Source: Panopea generosa (Eukaryota; Mollusca; Bivalvia; Adapedonta; Hiatellidae). From it: a stretch of DNA of 64,000 bases. The translations under genes and the position numbers were made by a program. The notes under the pieces were generated by a model. The model had not been told where the DNA came from. It saw nothing but the letters and a program-made list of their open reading frames with translations, and made no database searches. Positions 56,318 through 64,000 of this stretch are shown in pieces; position 1 is the stretch's first letter, and every line of letters starts with the position of its first letter. Location: NCBI GenBank assembly GCA_029582155.1, contig CM055895.1, positions 17,288,787-17,352,786 on the forward strand, given 5' to 3'.

Positions 56318-58062
56318 GAGATTCCCTAAAGTGTACTATACTGGTTATGTATTACGTATCATGTTCTGTTTTTTAAAGTAAGATTAACTTGCTTAATTGT
56401 ATTTAAATATTTCAAAATAAAATAGACACAAACATTTTGCATGAGCAACACGATGAAACAGTACATACGTATGAAACTGTTTATTCAGTTTTGCATTACA
56501 TGCAAATGCGCAAACTGTATTAAAATAATTTATAATGCTGGTACTACATGTATATAAATTACGTTAACAATGTGTTTACAATGTATTTTGGGCGGGAGGC
56601 CTACATCACTCAAATGAAATATAGTGTATATTGTTTATTTTCTGATCTGAACATATTTTACTAAAAAGTGACCTTTACTAGATTATTTATAGTGCTATTA
56701 TTTTCTATATACTAAGTTTCTAAAAGATCAGTTTGGGCATATTGATTTATACTAAGTATGGGTTATTCTAATTTTTTTAGCTCGATTGCAAAATTGCTCA
56801 GAGCTTATATAAACTGCTCTCGAGCTCGAGCTGAGCAGCCAGCACTTCATCCGCTGTACTACTTCCCGCCTCCCGCTTTGTCATATAGGGTCTATTCCAA
56901 GTGATGTCGTTATCCAATACGCATAGATGTACAGAAATAGCCGTTATTAAGTTATTTTCATATTTAACTTTTTTTTTAAATAGAAATGCATATACTTGTG
57001 AAAATAAAATACATACTTACCTAATGTGGAATTATAGAGCATAGCAATATGATGCAAGAATGCAGACAGCCTTTCTTCTGATTCGCCCAGCCTCACCCAC
57101 GACGTCAGATAACACTCGGACAACGGCATACCACGGACGAAAGCTGTTCGTAAATCGTTTCCACGAAGTATTGTTGTGCACAGATAAGCACCAACTTTTA
57201 CTTTGGGACATCTTTCTGCAAACTCGTACCAAACGTCCGGTTGCATTTCGATACCACGAATGTCACCTTCAAGAATAATAGACAGGCTGTCCAGAGTGTG
57301 TGAAAGTTTGTTTGCCATATTGCGTAGTATTTCCGGACTGAGGTATTTGTAATTCAGATGCAAGTGCTCTAATGCGCTGAATTTTGACATTGTTGCAACA
57401 TAACGAGGCTGTCGAAATGGAAACACATTGGTTTCGAAAAAGTCCTCCATATATAAACTCGTAAGTGAACCGGCTGTTGCCCCTTTTACCAGCGCATCTA
57501 AAAACCTACATCCATCTAAAATTCTCATCCGCGCGCCAGAAAGATACGCCGATTCCAGAAACTTTTGTTTTCTAACCATTCTACACAACGAAGATATCAG
57601 CCGATTCCGCGAAAGTATGAAATGCCAGTGTTGTTCCATGTGTATATGTTCAAGGTCCAGCTCTTTCAGATGAATATCGTTTCTGCTACACATGCGTTTC
57701 AGAAATGCTTCTACAGCTTTTGAAATCGTCATACATGACTGGAATGTCGGTGTACCGAAACCTAAGGTTAGTTTATTCAAACAATGACCGAATTTTTCTA
57801 CAAATTTCTTTTCTTTCTCAGCTGTTCTTTCGGGCGCTAAAGAGTTGAAAATAATTCGGCGTTCTCTCCAAAGCACACAGCTGGAAAACAATCTGTACCA
57901 ATTTTTGCATGTACACGCCATGTTTAATTTATCTCTGTCTGGAAGACAAAGATAAACGTAAATTAATGTTATATCAGGAATATTGTTCCATTCCTGGGAA
58001 TCAGAACTGCAATCTAACTCTAAGCAAGAGTCTGTATCATTGCAGGAGTTAGACGTCGCCAT
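53000..58062 (-). CDS. FBXO39: F-box protein, FBXO39-like, complete three-exon gene
   Basis: Exons 58062-57021, 56000-55842 and 53385-53000 join in phase 1 at both introns to give 528 codons. An N-terminal F-box (about residues 25-70: IPDITLIYVYLCLPDRDKLN, then CKNWYRLF and LWRERR) is followed by a leucine-rich-repeat-like region. Several stretches match human FBXO39 in order: KKFVEKFG, LYMEDFF, MSKFSALEHLHLNYKYLSPE. F-box proteins bring substrates to SCF ubiquitin ligases. The human protein is about 440 residues, and the extra length here is an acidic C-terminus. The start is the ATG at 58062, giving MATSNSCNDTDSC. FBXO33 is a related alternative. Confidence 0.8.
53386..54514. other. F-box intron 2, left part
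   Basis: No secure feature. A minus-strand piece at about 53745-53860 reads VNHIGRDAEGLFIRYPNLQE after a TATTGTAG, but its phase does not fit the F-box exons. Confidence 0.45.
54517..55518. mobile_element. 1-kb foldback DNA element with TA target duplication
   Basis: CACTGAAAGGATGTTCTAAC at the left and the inverse of GTTAGAATATCCTTTCAGTG at the right, each bordered by TA. Inner sequences are inverted as well: ACGATAAACCGGTACTTCTT (54749) pairs with AGGAAGTACCGGTTTATCGT (54951), and CGTGTACATTACATAAGCGG pairs with CCGTTTATGTAACGTATACG. The whole element is thus a long imperfect hairpin with no coding frame. It lies in F-box intron 2. Confidence 0.8.
55519..55841. other. F-box intron 2, right part
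   Basis: AT-rich intronic DNA, nothing recognised. Confidence 0.5.
55842..56000 (-). CDS. FBXO39: FBXO39-like exon 2
   Basis: The acceptor is TTTATTCTAG and the donor is GTTA|GTAAGC. It encodes NFAMFFEHHERVDSELLYMV, GRCSQLKDLCIQCRLSADTV, IEIMKLHHQGR. This matches the FBXO39 segment around ESLDEELHLLIISCRKL. An earlier GTTAGT donor would break the frame of exon 3, so GTAAGC is chosen. Confidence 0.8.
56241..56321. repeat. (GA)n microsatellite
   Basis: About 40 GA dinucleotides with one ATGA interruption. Confidence 0.95.
56777..56866 (-). mobile_element. SINE family S3, internally deleted copy
   Basis: Shares GCTCGATTGC, CTCAGAGCTTATA and TGCTCTCGAG with 28034, then jumps to the head region (CCAGCACTTCATCC). 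Confidence 0.6.
57021..58062 (-). CDS. FBXO39: FBXO39-like exon 1 (F-box and LRR-like region)
   Basis: 347 codons plus one base, ending CCACATTAG|GTAAGT. It begins with a short Ser/Asp-rich leader, then the F-box, then repeats of LxxLxL-type strands (LKELDLEHIHME, LTSLYMEDFF, LEHLHLNYKYL, LDSLSIILEG). Cysteines and W residues sit at the places expected for this family (CKNWYRLFSSCVLW). No internal stops and no frameshifts. Confidence 0.88.
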
Positions 58063-59170
58063 TTTCAATTACAAAACATTGAGCACATATTTTGATGACG
58101 TTTCTAAAAACATTAACATGGTCCGACGTTATGAAAACCATTGACGTTTTCGCGGAAAAACACCTTAAACGCAAAATACATTTGTGTTGTGAACTATCAG
58201 CTACACTGTTGTTGGCGAATATGCAAACTATTATAAGATGTTTTTCGGCCATCTATAAGGGTTATGCCGATTCCCAAATAAAAATGAAATTCAGAGTCTG
58301 CACTCGTGATGGGGTGTTCTTATTTCACATAAGCATCGTGTATGTCTTATACATGTATGTAGGCCTACTTTTTAGCAATAAAACAAAGTGAAAAGTTATC
58401 AAAATGGCCATTTGTTTCTTTAAACTTTCTTTTCATGCAACAGATATACTTCAAAGAAATACTTTTGAAAATGTTTGCAATTTTCATACCTTATTATATT
58501 CGACACATGTATATAGTTAAGACTAAAATTTTAATATTAAAACTGTTTGACGAGAATAGTTCAGTATTATTGGATAGAGCTATATAGGCCTATATGTTTT
58601 GGTCAATAATCTATTAACTCTCACAGTTTTATTAGACTTTGAACAGTCATCAATTTAAAATTAAGTGTTTATTTTAACCCGACCTATTTGGTTGGATGTC
58701 GGAACGGTTGTTTTCAACCAGGGATTTCAACATGATTTTTAAAACATTTTTCGTCAGTATTTTCTGATATATATGTTATCTGCATGTACATGTCCTCGTG
58801 AATCGAGTGCTTTTTATATATCATTGTGGCAACCCGCGGTGTAACAAAAACCCTTAGTGTATCGTTACACTAAGGTTGAAGCCGTTATAAACGCAACCCT
58901 TAATGTAACAAAACCCATTTTTGTTCAGGTTTCGACCCTTAGTGTAACTAAACGTTACTTGAAATAAACACAATAAAAATGAACAATATTGAAACGACAA
59001 GAATGCCCCGCCCCGCTGCCTACTTTCTTTTTTTTTAATGGTGACCTCTACACCAGAACCCAAAACGCATATCTTAGTTCGGAACACCTATATACAGTTT
59101 CATCAACATTGGATTAAAAATCAGGACAGAAGAGCGGTAACGTCAGTTTTTTCTACTTTTAGTAACGAGG
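58063..59170. other. 5' flank of the F-box gene
   Basis: Should hold the F-box promoter and 5' UTR on the minus strand, but no core element can be supported. A perfect hairpin, CCTTAGTGTA-TCGT-TACACTAAGG, lies at 58852-58875, with the word CCCTTAGTGTAAC repeated nearby. Confidence 0.5.
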
Positions 59171-59179
59171 ACATTGACC

Positions 59180-59425
59180 TTCGCTCGTGAACGGAATGCA
59201 TCCGAAGTATCTCTGTTCTGAGAAGCTGTGTGACGTATGGAAGAACGGACGGACGGACATGGGTAGCACTATACCCCTAAGAAATTTCAATGGCAGTTGC
59301 TTAACAACATGTGATACTTTGTATAAATTGTGTATGACCCAGCCGGAGATCAAATCCACGACCTTCCACAATCGAAGCGCACGCTCCGCAGCTAGACCAA
59401 CACTGTGGCTTTTGCATGCCAATTT
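59180..59425 (-). mobile_element. Probable tRNA-derived SINE
   Basis: The minus strand has CCACAGTGTTGGTCTAGCTG (A-box region) and GGTCGTGGATTTGATCTCCG (B-box region), which is tRNA-like spacing. No second copy is seen here. Confidence 0.5.
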
Positions 59426-59875
59426 CATTGCTCATTAGTGAAGGTAAATTGACATTTCACTAAAACCAATAATGTTATTTTCTGCAGTTTATGTTTAAAA
59501 ACTGAAAATTTTATGTATCATTGTACTGCTTTTGCGGTGAAATTATCAAGAACAATACACTGAGAAATCTATAAAACTCATAAAATAAAGTGAAATTGTA
59601 ATATGTAAACCTGTCACATCAATATAACTATGTGTACGGTTGTATTGTGTAATGATGAGAAAGTTCAAAGTTTAAATCAGTGCAATTATCTATGTTTATG
59701 TCTATGTCTCATGAAATATTAGAATCCTCATTCTGATGAGGAATAATCAAAGAATTAAAAGTACTGAAAAACGGGTTTTAATAATATCCGTACGACTCTT
59801 AATTTGATTGATTTTAGATTTATTTATTTTACTTCGATTGGTAAACAAGTTATTACAACTAATACAAATCATGAT

Positions 59876-60016
59876 CGAGTTCTTCCTGCTTAGAACCAGT
59901 ACTAAGCATATGCGGAAAAGGTGTCTTACTCAAGGACAGCTCATATAGCCGTGGTGGAGGACCAAATCCACGACCCTCCGATCATGGGGCGATGCTCTAC
60001 CACTGGACCACGCGCG
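59876..60016 (-). mobile_element. tRNA-derived SINE family S2
   Basis: The reverse complement reads GCGTGGTCCAGTGGTAGAGC and GGGTCGTGGATTTGGTCCTC, then TGTCCTTGAGTAAGACACC, matching the plus-strand copy at 8664. Confidence 0.72.
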
Positions 60017-60850
60017 CTTTTATTGTAGCGTTTGGTTAATTTTATGTAACATTTTTTTTAAATATGACATAGCTCTAATACAATGTCAGAAATATGATGG
60101 TGTTTTCGGTTTCTTAAGAATCGCCGCTTAATATTTCAATGCAAAACGGATATTGATACTTAATGCTTGTATATGACGTTTAAATAACTATAAAATAATA
60201 ATTTCCTACCAAAAAGGTAACAAATATATGTTCATTGCATCGACATTCACTTTATATCACCAATATACGTCCAACAAAATGGCGGTACCTGATTTCGACC
60301 ACATGGCTGGATGACGCAATGTATCAAACTATAATGACATGAGGTTGCAGAAATGCAAATAAATTAAAGTTGATAAAACTGCACTTATCTTTCACACGAA
60401 TGAATATTTCTTAATGGGTTTATCGCATAACAATATCAATTTACTAAACAGCATGACGTTTTTTTGTTTTTTTATAATTTTATTTTTTTTTTAAAAATGG
60501 CAAAGTAACCAAATAAAAACAAGACGGTGTCCCATTGGGGTGGTAGTGTGCTGATTTACATACATACTTAAATACAAACTGATAATCCTTGAGCATGCAC
60601 ACGCCGAGAATCACTGTTGAGCCCTTACTGGGGTGGTAGTGTATTGCTAGGGAAAACTATGTAATGTTATACCCATCATTAATCGTGTTATATTCCTCTA
60701 TGTGTTGACATAAATGTATAAATAGAGGTTCTTGCATGAGTGCTCGTTTAGTTTTGAATTTATTAAACAAGGTGGCAAAAATATGTTATGCGAGGCTCTA
60801 CCGAGCATTATAAAGAGTTAAATGAATTCAATAATAAATTAGCACACATT
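60017..60850. other. Intergenic DNA, nothing firm
   Basis: CTGGGGTGGTAGTGT-like words recur at 60535 and 60627. Otherwise AT-rich and featureless. Confidence 0.45.
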
Positions 60851-60854
60851 TTAG

Positions 60855-61085
60855 ATTCTCTTTTTATCACAATACCATTTATTTTTCTAAATTTTTTAAA
60901 TTAAATTAAATTTAAATAAAAAAAAGATTCTATTTTTATCACATAATTCGGGAAGAACGGTAATTTTACCTTTTATTTTTCTAAATATTTTAAATATAAA
61001 AAATGATTCTCTTTTTATCACTAAAATCGAGAAAAATGGTAATTTTACCATATATTTTTCTAAATTTTTTACTTAAAAAAAACAC
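60855..61085. repeat. ~85-bp tandem repeat, about 2.5 copies
   Basis: GATTCTCTTTTTATCAC...GGTAATTTTACC...TTATTTTTCTAAA recurs three times with small changes. Confidence 0.75.
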
Positions 61086-61459
61086 CAAAACTTAAAAAAA
61101 CAACAGCAACTTTAATGAGATAACAATATATTTTTGGACAAAAAAACAACAACAAAGTAAAAAATTACTATAATGATATAACAATATATTTTTGAACCAT
61201 GACGAGAGCGCCTCCCCGTGGTGTGGTCTGGATGCATATGAATAAATAATTTTCTTATTAGTAATAAAAGTTTATTTTAATGTACTGTATACAAATTCTA
61301 ATTTTAATAACATACTTTTGTTTCAGTCACTCTTATTTATCCATATGCAACGAAACGCTCTCTATTAGTTTTCAACTATTTTGAATACAGTTGATATAAC
61401 TACTTATTGAATATTTCTTAAAGACCAGTGACTTAGTTGTAGAGACTTAATAAATTATT

Positions 61460-61920
61460 TTAAACCTTCATTTCGGTAGTCCAAAAGATAATTTCGGTAA
61501 TTTTCAAGGGAAGTAATCCATACAGGAATACATGGGAAAGGTAAAACTCAATTAAAGTCAAGTTATAAAATTCCAAAAGTGCTGAAAATTTACATACTTT
61601 ATTAAATTAATATTATTTATAGTATCAAAGTAACTTTTTTAATACAATGAACTAAAACATGATTTTAAACCTTCATTTCGGTAGTCCAAAATTTCATTTC
61701 GGTAATTTTGAAGGGAAGTAATTCATACAGGAATAAATGGGAAAGGTAAAAATTAATTAAATTCAAGTTATAAACTTCCAAATGTGTTGAAAATGGGCCT
61801 ACCTTATTAAATAAACATTATTTATAATATTACAGTTTAATTTTATCATATTATTAACTATAACATTAACTTTAAGCTTCATTTCGGTAATGAAATGAAG
61901 TTCATTTCGGTAACTATACG
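61460..61920. repeat. ~210-bp tandem duplication (CTTCATTTCGGTA)
   Basis: AAACCTTCATTTCGGTAGTC, AAGGGAAGTAATYCATACAG and GGGAAAGGTAAAA recur at 61463 and 61668. A partial third copy is at 61875. Confidence 0.82.
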
Positions 61921-61964
61921 CACCCATAGCGACATATTTTATAAATTAAGTCATGTGCAAACAA

Positions 61965-62058
61965 CGAAACTACGACGGTGAAAAAGCGAACAACGATGGT
62001 GAAAAGTCGAAATTACGATGGTGAAAAGTCGAAAAAACGATGGTGAAAATTCGAAATT
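61965..62058. repeat. ~24-bp tandem motif (ACGATGGTGAAAAGTCGAAA)
   Basis: Four copies in a row with small changes in the last bases. Confidence 0.85.
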
Positions 62059-62241
62059 TGTAAATATTGCCAATTGTTCAGGAAGTTAATATACGCGTGC
62101 GCGATATTCATAGTTATCGAAAGTAATTTAATTCAGATCGTGATCGAAAACAAGTTACAGCAACATACGTATATATTTTTTTACATAAGAAAATGAGATA
62201 CGAGGTATCAAAAGTGGTCTCTGTCGGTTCTGATCATTTTG

Positions 62242-62520
62242 GCTGTGCCAGCCAAACCTCCATCACGCCGACATAAGCATGTCTATACATTTGGCATAAA
62301 GACGTATAATGACCTGTTAGACAAACACCGACCAAAGGACAATGCTGTTCGATTTTATTTTCACTTCTTTATACGACACACGGCATGGGAAATTAAATTG
62401 TATTTTATGTCCATGCATCAAATTTTTATTTGCATAGACGAACGCACAGGACTCACACCACTATTATCTCCCTTGAGTACTCCGGACCTACATATGAAGG
62501 AGGTAGAAATAAAACTTTAG
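62242..62520 (+). CDS. Unassigned open frame of about 92 codons
   Basis: Reads AVPAKPPSRRHKHVYTFGIK, TYNDLLDKHRPKDNAVRFYF and onward to TAG, with no ATG at the start. Codon use is less AT-rich than the flanks. I recognise no family. It may be an exon of an unknown gene or a decayed element piece. Confidence 0.2.
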   Translation, partial: AVPAKPPSRRHKHVYTFGIKTYNDLLDKHRPKDNAVRFYFHFFIRHTAWEIKLYFMSMHQIFICIDERTGLTPLLSPLSTPDLHMKEVEIKL

Positions 62521-62861
62521 TTATCTTTTTCTTCATTTTTCAGATCTTTGTATTGCAGTGATTTATTTTATCCTACCATGTGCTAAATAGTCAGTATTTT
62601 AGAAATCACCACAAAAAATTTGATGCTGATACCAGATTTTTGGGAAATTCTGAGTCATTTCAGACTTGTTGGTTCGAACCACATCGGGGGCGAATAGTAA
62701 ACATATTATGATAGGTTTAACACAATCATTGAATTTTAATTCTAATCTGGTCATTGTATGCTTTTTTCCTTTATAATTGCATATCTTGAACCAGTGAAGA
62801 TTTTTGAGCCCAGACACATGCTGCAGATTGTGTTTTTTCACTGTGTTTTGGACATAAATGT

Positions 62862-64000
62862 TTCAATGGAACTCTATAGGAAATGTAATAGTTGTGTGAG
62901 ACGTAAATGTTATAATGGAGCCCTATGGGAAATGCAATAGTGGTGTGAGACGTAAATGTTACAATGGAACTCTATAGGAAATGTAATAGTTGTGTGAGAC
63001 GTAAATGTTATAACGGAGACCTATGGGAAATGTAATAGTGGTGTGAGACGTAAATGTTACAATGGAACTCTATGGGAAATGTAATAGTGGTGTGAGATGT
63101 AAATGTTACAATGGAACTCTATAGGAAATGTAATAGTTGTGTGAGACGTAAATGTTATAACGGAGCCCTATGGGAAATGTAATAGTTGTGTGAGACGTAA
63201 ATGTTACAATGGAACTCTATAGGAAATGTAATAGTTGTGTGAGACGTAAATGTTATAACGGAGACCTATGGGAAATGTAATAGTGGTGTGAGACGTAAAT
63301 GTTACAATGGAGCTCTATGGGAAATGTAATAGTGGTGTGAGATGTAAATGTTACAATGGAACTCTATAGGAAATGTAATAGTTGTGTGAGACGTAAATGT
63401 TATAACGGAGCCCTATGGGAAATGTAATAGTGGTGTGAGACGTAAATGTTACAATGGAACTCTATAGGAAATGTAATAGTTGTGTGAGACGTAAATGTTA
63501 TAACGGAGACCTATGGGAAATGTAATAGTGGTGTGAGACGTAAATGTTACAATGGAGCTCTATAGGAAATGTAATAGTTGTGTGAGACATAATTGTTATA
63601 ACGGAGCCCTATGGGAAATGTCATAGTGGTGTGAGACGTAAATGTTACAATGGAACTCTATAGGAAATGTAATAGTTGTGTGAGACGTAAATGTTATAAC
63701 GGAGACCTATGGGAAATGTAATAGTGGTGTGAGACGTAAATGTTACAACGGAGCCCTATTGGAAATATAATAGTCGTGTGAGACGTAAATGTTACAATGG
63801 AGCCCTATGGGAAATGTAATAGTGGTGTGAGACGTAAATGTTACAATGGAACTCTATAGGAAATGTAATAGTTTTGTGAGACGTAAATGTTATAACGGAG
63901 ACCTATGGGAAATGTAATAGTGGTGTGAGACGTAAATGTTACAACGGAGCCCTATGGGAAATATAATAGTCGTGTGAGACGTAAATGTTACAATAGAGCC
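62862..64000. repeat. 49-bp minisatellite with 98-bp dimer, running off the window
   Basis: About 23 units containing GTAATAGTTGTGTGAGACGT and AAATGTTATAACGGAGCCCT. An AATGGAACTCTATAGG form and an ACGGAGCCCTATGGG form alternate, so the higher-order unit is 98 bp. The array continues past the right edge. Confidence 0.95.

Larger units (their letters stand above)
56001..57020. other. F-box intron 1
   Basis: Contains a (GA)n microsatellite at 56241-56321 and a minus-strand SINE S3 remnant at 56777-56866. The rest is AT-rich and featureless. Confidence 0.6.

Overview
The window is eukaryotic, intron-rich, AT-rich animal DNA. The coding exons have GT..AG borders. tRNA-derived SINEs, mariner and piggyBac-type elements and very large minisatellites fill most of the rest. 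The recognisable proteins (a BCAP/PIK3AP1-type adaptor and an FBXO39-type F-box protein), together with the repeat style, suggest a marine invertebrate. A bivalve or other mollusc is my best guess, but no single feature proves it.

Left part, 1-39.3 kb: the 3' two thirds of a plus-strand gene resembling PIK3AP1 (BCAP), a PI3-kinase adaptor. Nine exons can be placed between 6192 and 39264. Two carry YxxM motifs (the p85 SH2 ligand). Later exons carry the conserved helical segment, a Ser/Thr-rich stretch, an acidic stretch and a proline-rich SH3-ligand tail with the stop codon. The 5' exons (TIR-like/DBB/ankyrin part) are not found and should lie upstream or be hidden in the first 6 kb. Roughly 1 kb of coding sequence is spread over 33 kb, because the introns are filled by tandem arrays with periods of 25, 13, 50, 42, 111, 40, 73, 29, 39 and 30 bp.

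The most striking structure surrounds the exon at 15094-15222. The upstream array (about 60 units of 40 bp) repeats the exon's own 3' splice site plus its first five bases. The downstream array (about 140 units of 73 bp, 10.5 kb) repeats the last ~20 bases of the exon plus its own 5' splice site. The next exon (27347) is also reached through an array whose last unit forms its acceptor.

Middle, 39.3-53 kb: intergenic DNA with SINEs, MITEs, a 33-bp array at 44.9-45.6 kb and a 4.8-kb array of 33-bp units at 47.8-52.6 kb. Right, 53.0-58.1 kb: a complete three-exon minus-strand F-box gene (528 codons) with a long acidic C-terminus, convergent with the adaptor gene. A 1-kb foldback DNA element sits in one intron. 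From 58.1 kb to the end there are SINE copies, short tandem duplications, one unassigned open frame and a 49-bp/98-bp array that runs off the window. The two genes share no obvious pathway. Several long open frames lie inside arrays whose period is a multiple of three and are not treated as genes.
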